Assembly (NCBI GenBank): GCA_019321725.1
Contig: CM033116.1
Location: 19,055,869-19,119,868, forward strand
From: Paulownia fortunei
Lineage: Eukaryota; Streptophyta; Magnoliopsida; Lamiales; Paulowniaceae
Reading direction: 5' to 3'
Length of the DNA: 64,000 nt
A program made the translations under genes and the position numbers. The notes under the pieces are model-generated. The model ran no database searches and was not told the origin of the DNA. It saw nothing but the letters and a program-made list of their open reading frames with translations. This document shows, piece after piece, positions 1 through 10,850 of the stretch (position 1 is its first letter; every line of letters starts with the position of its first letter).

Positions 1-914
1 TTTGGAGATTGAAAGGAAAGGAGAGACGAATTTTTGGGGATGAAAGAAAACTATTTTTCTTCACAAAAATCTGCAATTTAAAATTCCCATATAAATATCC
101 AAGAAGATTGTCAATCAAGACTATCACAAGTTTTTTTATATAGGACTCTTCTTCCTTTGTTATCTCCAACTCTTTTGGTAAATTTCCTTATCCCATAAAG
201 AACTTTCCTTTTTCCTTATTACCTCATAAAAATTGAATTCTCAATTCAACTTCTTCTAGGAATTGAATTCCCAATCCAATTTCCTAATGGGCTTCCTACA
301 AGCCCACACCTAATGGGCCTAGGCCTAAGTAATCAATTAGACTCTACTTTAATTGATCCAATCAATTAAATTAATTCATTTAATTAATTAGGTCCATCTT
401 ACTTAATTGATCCAATTAATCAATTAAATATTCCAATTGGGCTTCCTAATCCAATTAGGTCCAATCAATTAATCTAATTAATTAATTGAATTAATTCCAC
501 ACTTGAATTAATTTAACCCTATTAATTAATCATATTAATTAATTTAATCCAACACTTGGATTAATTTCTAGGCTAGAAATGGATTTGTCCAAGTTTTGTG
601 TGTGACCCCTTAGGTTCACTTTAAACTAGCCGTTGGCTCACAACTCTTGTGACTTAGTTGAACAATTAATTGTTCTGATTAATTAATCCAATTAATTAAT
701 TCTCTTGAAAACAACTCATTAATTCCAAGAACCCACAAGACATGGGAAACATCTAGCAATGCATCATGATTCCTAGTCTAAGGTGAATGTGCGAACCTAT
801 TTCAATTACGAATACCATGCAAGTATGGTCCTTCCATCATCTAATCTCCCGATTGAGCCTAGGGCATGGATATTGAGTCGAAACCCTATTAACTCAATAA
901 CTATGTTTTCATTC
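1..914. repeat. AT-rich repeat DNA interrupted by the Athila element
   Basis: No gene is visible. The stretch at 340-560 is dominated by AATTAATT-type words, and 590-910 is a more complex sequence without open frames. The last five bases, CATTC at 910-914, are repeated right after the Athila element at 11,972-11,976, so this sequence originally continued directly into 11,977 onwards. The style (AATTAATT-rich, no coding) resembles non-coding parts of plant LTR retrotransposons, but I cannot name the family. Confidence 0.45.
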
Positions 915-2194
915 TGATGAGTGAAAATTATACCTATAAATTGTGCACCATTTCGTTAACTTTTTATTTAGTTTTCGAGATTTTTATGATTTTTATTATT
1001 ATGTTTAGCGTTTATTTTGCAGATTTGAAGATGAAGGAAGAATGCCATTAGATGTGCAAAAATATGCATTTATCTAAAAAATAATAATAAAAAAAAAATA
1101 TTTCGTCCGGTGAACAGTAGCTCCAGCGCCGAGGCGCTGCAGCTACTGGAAAATGATTTTTTTCTAGTAAAGGCAGCGCTGAGGCGCTGGCTTACATATT
1201 TGTGAGGCTAAAATTGACATTTTGCCCTCTTTAGGGCATCCCAATCAGATTTTTAAAATCCCAAGAGCCTCCAAACAAGGAGAGAGGATTTTTGGAGACA
1301 AAAGTGAAAAAACAAGAGAGTGAAAAAGGAGGAAGAAGACAAGAAGAAGAAATTTTGGGGAAGAGGGGAGTATTCTTCCAAGCTTGAAGAAAGATATCGA
1401 CAAGGAAAAAAAAGCTCATCCTCTTTGAAGTTTCATTTTATTATTATCTCTTCATTTGAATATGTGTATGAATATTGTTAAGATATTGCTTATTTTCATC
1501 ATGAACTAATTTTCATTTCTAGGGTTGTGATGTAATCTAAGTAGGATGCGTTAAATATTTTTATCAAGTCAATTCTTGATTTATGCATCAAGTTGAGTTT
1601 TCTATATTGTTCTTAATGCTTTCAATTATTTGGCCACTAATTGAATGATTTGCTAATCATATTGACCCGAGAGGTGATATATGTGTCTAGTTCTAGGTGT
1701 AGAGAACCATAAATTGCATGTGAGATAGGAATATACTTTCATGGTTTGTGTAGTCTTGTTTGAGATCCATAGAACTAAATGAATTATCGATTGTTGTAAT
1801 TCACATAGGAATATAGTGAGTTAGCAATTGATAGTATTTTCATTAGGCCTTGGGAGAGGCTAATGGATAATTTAGGGATTCTCGACTATCACTTGAGAAA
1901 TAAGTTGAAATTGATGAGATAGATTATTCAACTCAAACTAATTATGATGAAATCATAACCCTAGGTCTTTATAATCATTGATATTCATTTTTACTCGATT
2001 TTGCGGATTATTTTGTAGAGTAATTTAAATTCATTCGCATTAATTGCCACTCGCTTTCGTTTGTTCAAATAAAATTAGAGTTCACAAAATTTCGGTATTT
2101 AGTAATTTAATAGTCCTCGTGGGAACGATAATCTATTCATCATTTTATTACTTGTAACGATAACGTACACTTGCGTTCACGAATTTTCGCAACA
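915..2194 (+). repeat. 5' LTR of the Athila-type element
   Basis: It is 1,280 bp and starts TGATGAGTG and ends TTTTCGCAACA. By eye it aligns with 10,634-11,971 over nearly its full length with scattered substitutions. The main differences are a short (AAT)n tract and two rather than three copies of the GC-rich palindrome (1124-1139, 1174-1189). The LTR is otherwise AT-rich. It should carry the promoter of the element, though I do not see an unambiguous TATA box. Confidence 0.93.
1115..1189. promoter_or_regulatory. GC-rich palindromic modules in the 5' LTR
   Basis: Two 16-bp modules lie at 1124-1139 and 1174-1189, of the form CAGCGC(C/T)GAGGCGCTG. The first is flanked by extended arms: 1115-1130 pairs with 1133-1148 with one mismatch and a two-base GA loop. 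They stand out in very AT-rich DNA. A role as a protein-binding or RNA-hairpin site is inference. Confidence 0.6.
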
Positions 2195-2200
2195 AGTTTT

Positions 2201-2218
2201 TGGCGCCGTTGCCGGGGA
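2201..2218 (+). other. Primer binding site (tRNA-Asp)
   Basis: TGGCGCCGTTGCCGGGGA begins six bases after the 5' LTR end. It is the reverse complement of the 3' end (including CCA) of plant tRNA-Asp, the primer used by Athila/Tat-group elements. All 18 bases match as I know the tRNA. Confidence 0.92.
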
Positions 2219-2329
2219 CTATTTTATTTTATTAATATCGATACTAAGTAATTTTGATTTTAATTTGAACTTGTATTTGATTTTATTTTGATTGCCGTTC
2301 TTGACTTTTCCAGGTGTTTTGTTAGGTGT

Positions 2330-3918
2330 ATGAGAAAATTTGGAAGTGGAGTCTTGATCCCTTTTAATTCGGAAATTGAAAAGACTTGTAAACGAAACCG
2401 AAAAGAAAAGAGAGGACCCCCCATACCACCTCAAGACATTATGGAAAATGAAAGGGTAGCTGATGATAACAATATGCCACCACACGCACCAAGGATCAAC
2501 AATAGGGTACTTCGTGATTATGCTTTGCCGCTGGTAAATGAACACCTAACTGGAATTAGATGCCCTGCAATTCAAGCCAATAATTTCGAGATTAAGCCAG
2601 CTGTCATACAAATGATTAAAGCTAATCAATTTTGTGGGTTAGCTAACGAGGATCCAAATGCGCACATAGCTAGCTTCCTTGAAATCTATGATACATTTAA
2701 GCAGAATGGTGTTACGATGATGCCATTAGACTGAGGTTGTTTCATTTCTCACTAAGGGACAAGGCAAAGAGTTGGTTGAACTCAATGCCACCAGGTGCAA
2801 TCACCACATGGGCTAATTTAGCTCAAACATTCCTTGCTAAATATTTTCCACCAGCAAAGACGGCAAGGATGAGGAATGATATCACTACATTCAATCAATA
2901 TGTCATGGAATCATTGCATGAGGCATGGGAAAGGTATAAGGAGTTATTGAGAAGATGTCCTCATCACAGTCTTCCAGAATGGCTGCAAGTTCAGATATTT
3001 TACAATGGATTGAGCGGTGCAACCCGAACTCTCGTGGACGCAGCCGCTGGTGGAGCTCTTATGGGCAAAACACATGAGGAGGCCTACAATTTTCTTGAGA
3101 CCATGACTGCTAATGCTTATCAATGGCCTTCAGAAAGGATTGCACCAAAGAAAGTATTAGGAGTTCATGATGTTGATGCATTCACTACTCTTACTGCTCA
3201 AGTTGCTGCTATTTTGTCTCAACAATTTAACTCCATGCACACAAATCCTGCTCCCATAGCAGTTGATGTATGCAATTTTTGCAGTGGTCCTCACCATAAT
3301 ACAGAGTGTCAAGTCGGGAACCCATTCGCTCCATCTCAGCAAGAGCAAGCACAGTTTGTGGGTAATGCTAACCGGCAAAACAATCCATACTCCAATATAT
3401 ATAATCTAGGATGGCGAAACCATCCTAACTTTTCATGAAGGAATGGACAAAATGCAGTGGGCGCACAACCAGCAAATTTTCAGCCTCAAAATCAGTCTCA
3501 ACAGGTACCTAAAGCTCCCCTCGAAGATGCTATCGAGAAATTCATGGCAAGAACAGAGGCAACACTGCAAAAACAAGAGTCTATTATTCAGAATCAATCG
3601 GCCACTATTCGAAGACTGGAGGTCCAAATAGGTCAAATTTCTAGTATGTTAAGTGCAAGACCTCAAGGTTCATTACCAAGTAATACTGAGATTAATCCTA
3701 AAGAGACTGTGCAAGCCATTACTCTTCGTGGCGGTAAGGAGTTGCCGGAATTGGAAAGAAAAATCACTACTCCAAAGGAGCTGGCAAATGAAGAAGTGTT
3801 AAAGGAATCTGATAACACATCAAGCAAAAAAGTCGAGAAGCCTCAATCAAAGTTGTTTCCAGACAACCCGCCACCATATGTGCCTCCTATTCTATTTCCT
3901 CAACGCTTTCAGAAATAA
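2330..3918 (+). pseudogene. gag: Athila-type gag (broken)
   Basis: This encodes the capsid/nucleocapsid polyprotein of the retrotransposon. The ATG at 2330 is a plausible start, preceded by a short leader after the primer site. Recognisable Athila gag wording includes RVLRDYALP, an FSLRDKAKSWLNS block, AWERYKELLRRCPHH and FYNGLSGATRTLVDAAAGGAL. A short cysteine/histidine stretch (VCNFCSGPHHNTEC, about 3271-3309) resembles a CCHC-type zinc knuckle. The frame is broken by an apparent one-base loss near 2715 (TGA follows at 2732-2734), by TGA at 3436-3438 where tryptophan is expected, and by TAA at 3916-3918. After 3439 the same frame stays open to 3915 and holds a Q/N-rich tail with a coiled-coil-like segment. 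Confidence 0.88.
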
Positions 3919-4857
3919 AAATTAGATAATGTCTTTAAAAAGTTGCATATTAATATTCCTTTTGCAGATGCCTTAGAGCAAACGCCCAGCTATGTGAAAT
4001 TTATGAAGGAGATCCTTTCAAACAAATAAAAGTTGGAGGAATACGAGACAGTGACACTCACTGAGGAGTGTAGTGCTATATTGCAAAGAAAGCTTCCACC
4101 TAAGCTAAAAGATCCATGGAGTTTTACAATTCCTTGCACAATTGGCAATTTATTTTTTGATAAAGCTTTATGTGTTCTTGGTGCAAGCATTAACTTGATG
4201 CCTCTTTCTATTTTTAGAAAGCTTGGGCTTGGAGAAGCAAAGCCGACAACAGTCTTGCTGCAACTTGCCGATAGATCCATTAAGTATCCAAGGGGAGTAA
4301 TCGAAGATGTGCTAGTAAAGGTGGATAAATTTATCTTCCCAACAGACTTCATTGTTTTAGATATGGAGGAAGACCAAGAGATCCCCATCATTCTTGGTCG
4401 ACCTTTCTTGGCAACGGGAAGGACCCTTATCGATGTGCAAAAGGGCCAATTAATCTTGAGGGTACAAGAGGAGCAAGTAACTTTCAATATTTTCAAGGCT
4501 ATGAAATACCCAAATGAGAAAGATTTTTGCTTGAGGGTGGATGCCACCGAAGAATGTGTAAAGGAATTCTTTCAATCCAACTATCCTGAAGATCCTCTTG
4601 AGATTTGTATGGGTAGAGCAAATGTAAATGATGATGCAGATATTTTGGAGTGTTTAAAGATACTTGATGCAGCACCACCAGTGTTCGTCAAGAGGCCATT
4701 TGAAGATCTTGGGAAGGCTTTTGACCAACCAGCACCATCAATCGAAAAAATACCCGTTTTAGAACTCAAACAATTGCCAAACCACTTGAGATATTCTTTC
4801 TTGGGTGAGTCTTCTACTTTGCCTATTATTATATCTGCTGCATTAAATGAAGAATAG
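3919..4857 (+). pseudogene. Athila-type aspartic protease region (broken)
   Basis: The region continues in the gag frame. After TAA at 4027-4029 it is open from 4033 to 4854 and ends at TAG 4855-4857, where the family usually has glutamine. It carries the gypsy-type protease core, with the phrase GASINLMPLSIFRKLGLG and a following ILGRPFLATGRTLIDV block. The active-site aspartate that normally precedes LGASIN is replaced by valine (GTT at 4174-4176), so even a read-through product should be inactive. Family assignment rests on the conserved wording; inactivity is inferred from the lost residue. Confidence 0.85.
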
Positions 4858-6391
4858 GAAGAAAAACTGCTGAGAGTGTTGAGAGACCATAAAACAGCAT
4901 TAGGATGGTCTATCGCCGATATAAAAGGTATTAGTCCCTCTATATGCATGCACAAGATTTTGATGGAAGAGAGCTACAAGCCATCCGTGGAGCATCAACG
5001 ACGTTCAAATCCAAACATAAAAGATGTGGTAAGAGCTGAAGTTTTAAAGCTACTCGATGCAGGTATTATCTATCCCATTTCTGATAGTGTATGGGTAAGT
5101 CCTGTCCAAGTAGTACCAAAAAAAGGTGAAATAACGGTAGTCGAAAATGAGAATAATGAATTGATTCCTACTCGAACTGTAACTGGTTGGCGTGTGTGCA
5201 TGGATTATAGGAAGTTAAATAAGGCTACTAGGAAAGATCACTTCCTTTTGCCCTTTATTGATCAAATGTTGGATAGGCTAGCTGGTCATGCTTATTATTG
5301 TTTCCTAGATGTTTATTCTGGCTATAATCAAATTTCCATTGCACCCGAGGACCAAGAAAAACCACCTTTACATGCCCTTATGGCACTTTTGTATTTAGGC
5401 GCATGCCTTTGGGTTGTGTAATGCACCGGCCACATTTCAGAGGTGTATGATGGCAATCTTTTCTGATATGGTGGAATATTTCATTGAAATTTTTATGGAT
5501 GACTTTTCAGTTTTTGGTGACTTATTTGATGTTTGTCTGCAGAATTTGACATTGGTGTTAAAAAGGTGTGAAGAAACTAACTTAGTTTTAAATTGGGAAA
5601 AGTGTCACTTTATGGTGCAAGAGGGGATTGTCCTTGGCTATAAAATTTCTACAAATGGCATTGAAGTGGATCGAGCCAAGATTGAAACCATTGAAAAGTT
5701 ACCTCTACCTACTTTAGTAAAAGGAGTACGAAGTTTTCTAGGCCATGCAGGGTTCTATAGACGCTTCATCAAAGATTTTTCAAAGATAACAAAGCCCTTA
5801 TGCAATCTACTTATGAAAGAGGTATCTTTTAATTTTGATGATGAGTGTCTTGATGCATTTCAACAATTAAAATTTGCTCTAATTTCTACCCCTATTATTG
5901 TTGCCCCTGATTGGAGTTTACCTTTTGAGCTAATGTGTGATGCCAATGATTTCGCCATGGGAGCAGCTTTAGGACAACGAAAAGGTAGAATTTTCCATGT
6001 TATCTATTATGCTAGTCGAACACTAACTGATGCACAGATGAACTACGCAACTACTGAGAATGAGCTACTAGCTGTGGTTTTCGCATTTGACAAGTTTAGA
6101 CAGTATTTGATTGACACAAAGGTAATTGTGTACACTGACCATTCCGCAATCAAATACTTGATTGAAAAGAAAGATGTGAAACCAAGGTTGATTCGATGGG
6201 TATTGTTGCTCCAAGAATTTGATTTGGAGATTCGAGACAAGAAAGGAACGGAAAATGTCATTGCGGATCACCTCTCTAGGTTGGAGAATCATGATCAGGA
6301 TATTGATCCCGAGCCTCCCGTTATAAAACTTTTCCAGATGAGCAACTTTTTGTCCTGGCTATTGGTAAACTTCCTTGATATGCTGATTTAG
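4858..6391 (+). pseudogene. pol: Athila-type reverse transcriptase and RNase H (broken)
   Basis: The reverse transcriptase runs from about 4876, with VCMDYRKLNKATRKDHF, FLDVYSGYNQI and the catalytic FMDDF motif at 5492-5506. RNase H follows with [35 protein letters not shown] and ADHLSRL. The reading frame slips twice: one A appears missing in the A-run 5357-5361 and one T in the T-run 5408-5410. The block between (about 5362-5410) is readable only in a third frame. After 5414 the frame is open to 6388. Another slip near the T-run 6333-6336 separates this part from integrase, and in the shifted frame a TGA at 6376-6378 replaces an expected tryptophan. Confidence 0.9.
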
Positions 6392-7304
6392 TAAATTTCT
6401 TAGCAAGTAATGTTTTCCCCCTGACTTAACTCGTCAACAAAAGAAAAAGTTTATTTCTGATGTTAGACATTATTTTTGGGAAGATCCTTTCTTGTTTAAA
6501 CTTTGTCCAGACCAGATTATACGGAAGTGTGTTCCCGATGAAGAAATACAAAGTATTCTTCACCATTGTCACTCATCTTTGTTTGGTGGGCACTTTGGTG
6601 GAAATAGAATAGCTGCTAAAGTGCTTGAATCAGGTTTCTATTGGCCAACATTGTTTAAAGATGCTCAAGCTTTTGTGGCCTCATGTGATAGATGTCAACG
6701 AACAGGAAACATATCTAGAAGACATGAAATGCCATTGAGTAACATTCTTGAGGTTGAATTATTTGATGTTTGGGGTATTGATTTCATGGGGCCATTCCCG
6801 CCGTCATTCAATAATCTTTACATTCTTGTGGCGGTTGATTATGTCTCTAAGTGGTTTATGGGAAAGCATGCCATTTACCAGTCGAGTTGGAGCATCAAGC
6901 ATACTGGGCTACCAAGAAACTGAATTTCGATCTTCATGCAGCGGGTGAACACCGACTGTTGCAGTTGAATGAGTTAGATGAGTTTCGCCAAGGGGCCTAT
7001 GATAATGCCAAGTTGTACAAAGAGCGCACCAAGAAGTGGCATGATAAGCATATCTTGCAAAGAGATTTTATTCCTGGTCAGAAAGTTTTATTGTTTAACT
7101 CTCGTTTGCGTTTGTTTCAAGGTAAGTTGCGATCGAGGTGGTCTGGACCGTTCACAGTGGTCCAAGTTTTCCCACATGGAGCCGTTGAAATTTCAGAGTG
7201 AGGATCGAAGGTTTAAAGTTAATGGCCAAAGGCTTAAAGTATTCATTGAAGGTGGAGGGGATTTGCAAAAGACTACCATCACCCTTAACGAACCAACCTC
7301 ATAA
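6392..7304 (+). pseudogene. Athila-type integrase (internally deleted)
   Basis: The linker before integrase has a C-run (6417-6421) one base short for the frame. From 6492 the zinc-binding HHCC domain is clear: HHCHSSLFGGHFGG followed by CDRCQRTG. The catalytic core begins with DVWGIDFMGPF (first acidic residue near 6781). Near 6853, just after DYVSKW, the sequence jumps to text normally found well downstream ([19 protein letters not shown]). The second aspartate and the glutamate of the DDE triad are therefore missing. The tail holds [16 protein letters not shown] and a C-terminal SRWSGPFTV motif. A stop at 7199-7201 and a frame change finish it. This deletion alone rules out function. Confidence 0.88.
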
Positions 7305-8297
7305 TCCTCGGTGAAAGTCTAGCTAGAGACTTTAAACCAAACGCTTTTTGGGAGGCAACCCAATTCATTCTTTAATTTTCTTGTGTTTTATGCATCTGTG
7401 TTTCTTGTAATTTCTTTCTTTGGTTAAAAAATAATAATAATAATAATAAAAATAATAAAAATAAATATTTATGTATACACATTTATCTTTCTATATATAT
7501 ATATAATTTTGTATTAGATATAGGTTTATGCTTGCCATGATAATATCTAATAATAATAATATATATATATATATATATAAAAGGGAAAATTGGCAGAAAA
7601 CCACCGCCTCGGCGCTGGTATTCCAACGGCTCAGCGCTGGGCAACTGCCAATTGGGCAGAAAGCCCAGTTCTGCAGCGCTGGTATTTTCAAAAAATAAAA
7701 TAAAAAAATAAATATATATATATATTTATACCAAACTCAGAAAAAAAAAGTGGCATTTCTCTCTCTACGTGATCATCCTTTTCTCTTTCTTTTCTTCTCT
7801 CTTTCTTTCTTCATTTCTCTTCTTTCTCCATTGTTTTTTTTTCTTTCCAACTATTTTGCTTCCCCATAAATCTCAATTGTTATTGCTATTGCTATTACTT
7901 GCTACCCTACTTCTCTTCTTTTGTTTTTGTGGGCAGGTATTGTAAAGGATTTTCTTCAAATTTCAATTTTGGTAAGAAGGAACGGGAATTGATTTATCAT
8001 GTTGGCTTTTGATGATTAGTGTGGGTAATTTGTGGTTGATTGTTAGTAATTGCTGGTTGGTTGTTAAATTTAGGGTATTGAGATTCTAAAATCATCACTC
8101 ACAAGAAGAATCCCCACTCTTGCACACCAACTGTTTGATAAAAGTCTAAAGAAAAAAGGGTGCAATGTCTTGCCTTATTTGAAGCTCGTTCTCCGAAACT
8201 TGTTTGGTGCTTGATATTTTGAGGATATCTCTAAATCCATTTTGCGAGGTAACATTATCGCTTGGGGCTATTTTCGACTTGCGCTAGTGATTGGCAT
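7305..8297 (+). other. Non-coding spacer between pol and the third ORF
   Basis: It holds a short (AAT)n tract (about 7429-7465), (TA)n tracts near 7494-7504 and 7559-7579, a GC-rich palindrome block (7602-7680), and a C/T-rich stretch (about 7745-7870) of CTCTTTCTTTCT type. The order of AAT repeat, AT run and palindromes copies that in the LTR. No long open frame is present. It may act as leader or internal promoter for the ORF at 8298, which is inference. Confidence 0.55.
7602..7680. promoter_or_regulatory. Internal copies of the LTR palindrome module
   Basis: CACCGCCTCGGCGCTG (7602-7617) and CAACGGCTCAGCGCTG (7624-7639) are diverged copies of the LTR module, 22 bp apart. A half copy, GCAGCGCTGG, lies near 7673-7682. 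The 22-bp spacing equals that of the first two copies in the 3' LTR (10,873 and 10,895). Confidence 0.5.
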
Positions 8298-9062
8298 ATG
8301 GCTCCCAAGAAAAGAAAGTCGACCGCTTCCGCTTCTACTTCTGCCTCCCCCACATTTGATAAGCACAAGTTCCTGAACATCACTACTCATCGGCATTATC
8401 TAAATCACACTATCAAACGCAATCTAACTCAAGAAAGAGGCATCAACACAACTTTAGCTCCAACTCCACAAATTATTGAAAGAAGAGGATGGCAAGAATT
8501 CACTCAGCAACCTATTGATGTTGTGGTCCCTTTAGTTCGAGAATTTTATGCCAATGTGACCAGTTGTGAGGGTTGTCGAGTCTTCGTGCGAGGTAAATGG
8601 GTCCAATTTGATCACTCAACCATCAATGCATATTATGGTCTCCCTGATATTGATAATGATGAATATTCAACTTACAACACATTCAGTTCCGCGCATTTAT
8701 ATGGGGCATATAAAGTTTGGCATAGTTTCATTAGAGCAAAGCTCATGCCCACAACTTATTTAAGTGATCTTACCAAAGAGAGGGCCATATTACTCTTTGC
8801 CATTATCACTGGCAAATCCATTGATGTGGGGCGTGTTATCCATCAATCCATCCTACATGCTATCCAGGCTACCACCACTGGTGGTCTTGGACATCCTTCC
8901 CTTATTACGGGCCTTTGTCAGACTGCTAGTGTGCCTTGGAGACCTGATGAAGAACTGCTCCCTCCCAAAACTATCATTAGTAACGCCATTGCAGAGAGTT
9001 ATACGACCCGACCCACTGCCGATACCACCGCTCCTTCCCAACCACGACGCTCATCTCATTAG
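8298..9062 (+). CDS. Third ORF of the Athila element: putative plant transposon protein
   Basis: This ORF encodes 254 residues from ATG 8298 to TAG 9060-9062 and lies between pol and the 3' LTR, where Athila/Tat elements carry extra or envelope-like ORFs. It starts MAPKKRKSTAS; PKKRK looks like a classical nuclear localisation signal. The body has the wording of the domain often annotated as putative plant transposon protein, for example RRGWQEFTQQP, VVPLVREFYANV, VRGKWVQFD and INAYYGLPD. Family function is unknown. Related text continues after the stop, out of frame, to about 9305 (for example ASAIKQAFVQLGAHVAFP), so the stop is probably a premature truncation plus a frameshift near 9100. 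There are no transmembrane segments, so it is not a convincing envelope protein. Confidence 0.75.
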   Translation: MAPKKRKSTASASTSASPTFDKHKFLNITTHRHYLNHTIKRNLTQERGINTTLAPTPQIIERRGWQEFTQQPIDVVVPLVREFYANVTSCEGCRVFVRGKWVQFDHSTINAYYGLPDIDNDEYSTYNTFSSAHLYGAYKVWHSFIRAKLMPTTYLSDLTKERAILLFAIITGKSIDVGRVIHQSILHAIQATTTGGLGHPSLITGLCQTASVPWRPDEELLPPKTIISNAIAESYTTRPTADTTAPSQPRRSSH

Positions 9063-10618
9063 ATTTCTACTGCCGACCGCCTTACACATCTTGGAGTAGG
9101 ATTTTCGAGGCCTACGAACTGACATTCACCAGCTTGCTTCCCATAATGCTGTATTTCATAACTATCAAGTGGGAGTTGCATCTGCCATCAAGCAAGCATT
9201 CGTTCAGTTGGGAGCCCATGTTGCTTTTCCTACACCGCCACTTGCGCCACAATTTTCCGCTCCACCACCCATGCCCAACCCCACTGATGAGGACGTAGAG
9301 GATTGAACATACATTCAGGGAAGCCTTTCTCACTTCTGTGTTATTTATCTTCTCATTGAGGACAATGTTCACTTCTAGTTTGGGGGCATTTAGTGTTATT
9401 TCTATTTTGTTTTGGGGTGCAGTTAAAATTTAAAAAAAAATGCGTTAGAAATGATGATTATGATCAAATACCTAAAGCCAATGATGAGAATTTGATTGTG
9501 TTTATTTATAACTTTTGGAAATTGATGAATATTATGCTTATGTATGTGCTTGACTCTTGTGGCAATTTTTATCTTTTTGTAATCATTTGACATATTGAGC
9601 ACATAGCCTTGAACATTTGGATTTTCTGTTTACTTAGAAGAAGTTTATGCGAACTCAATACTTTCTTTTGGCGATCTCATATAATTCTGAAACTTGTTTG
9701 ATTGTCATTCGAGGCGAAATCCTAGACTACATAGCATTAGAGAAGTGATTTAGGTCATTTTTGGACCGGTTGAGCCTTTCAAGACACCTTGTTTACGATG
9801 CATTATCCCTAGTGTCCCCCATTGAGCCTATTGAGCCATTTTCTTTGTCACTCTACAAATCAACCTCAACCAATGTATTTCTTTTTATCTTATATATTAC
9901 CCCACACTCAACTCATTGCTATTCTAGTAACATCATTTTGAGCATTGAAAGTGATTTGAAAAAAAAAGGGTGGCGTTGTACAAAACTCAAAAAAAATGTC
10001 AAGAAATATGGGAAAAGAGTGAAACACCCTTTGTTCATAAAAACAAATAAGTTTGGGGGTGTAACACATCAATGGAGTTGAATGAATAAAGTGATGTGAC
10101 AAATCAAAATATGAAAGGTTAGTGAAGTCGTGAGACGATAATGTGGTGGTGTTCATCAACAATGTTCTAGAATAGTTGTGTGCTATGAGTAATTTGAGCT
10201 ACTACATTATCTTTTATCCTACCATTACCTTAGCCACATATTACAAGCTTTCAAAGTCCTAATGATCCTTGATGTTGTGTTGGTCTACATTAGTGGAGAG
10301 TGACATGAAAAACAGGCTTACGGAATTCAAAAATACCAAAATAAGAGATCAATAATTTTGTTGTAAGTTTGCATAAACCAATTCGGGTAACGAAATGTTA
10401 AATAGAGGCTAGACACACACACACTCAAAGGATTTAAAGATAGGTGAATTTGACACTTGAGTTGAAATCATGCATTTGTATGATATTTAGATAATTCCTT
10501 AAGTTTTAAATTTTCATTGATTTTTGAGGCCTTGTAGTCAGTTATTGTGATCATCGTTTGTTTTTGTACTTGTTTTATTTCTTTATTTGTTATTTTGCTC
10601 GAGGACTAGCAAAATATT
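9063..10618 (+). other. 3' untranslated part of the Athila element
   Basis: The first about 240 bp are the out-of-frame tail of the third ORF. The rest is AT-rich with no supported gene. It contains two stretches that resemble the true polypurine tract: AGTTTGGGGGCATT (9377-9390) and AAGTTTGGGGGTGT (10,049-10,062). The first is preceded by GAGGACAATG (9358), paralleling GAGGACTAGC (10,601) before the true tract. Confidence 0.6.
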
Positions 10619-10633
10619 AAATTTGGGGGTATT
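10619..10633 (+). other. Polypurine-type tract before the 3' LTR
   Basis: AAATTTGGGGGTATT directly abuts the TGATGAG start of the 3' LTR, the position required for plus-strand priming. The G5 core is typical of Athila elements. Confidence 0.75.
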
Positions 10634-10795
10634 TGATGAGTGGAAATTATACCTATAAATTGTGCACCATTTCCTTAACTTTTTATTTAGTTTTCGAGAT
10701 TTTTATAATTTTTATTATTATGTTTAGCGTTTATTTTGCAGATTTGAAGATGAAGGAAGAATGCCATTAGATGTGCAAAAATATGCATTTATCTA

Positions 10796-10850
<55 letters not shown>

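Noticed and set aside
8298..9062. Envelope protein reading of the third Athila ORF
   Set aside because: No signal peptide or membrane segment is visible, and the wording fits the putative plant transposon protein family.
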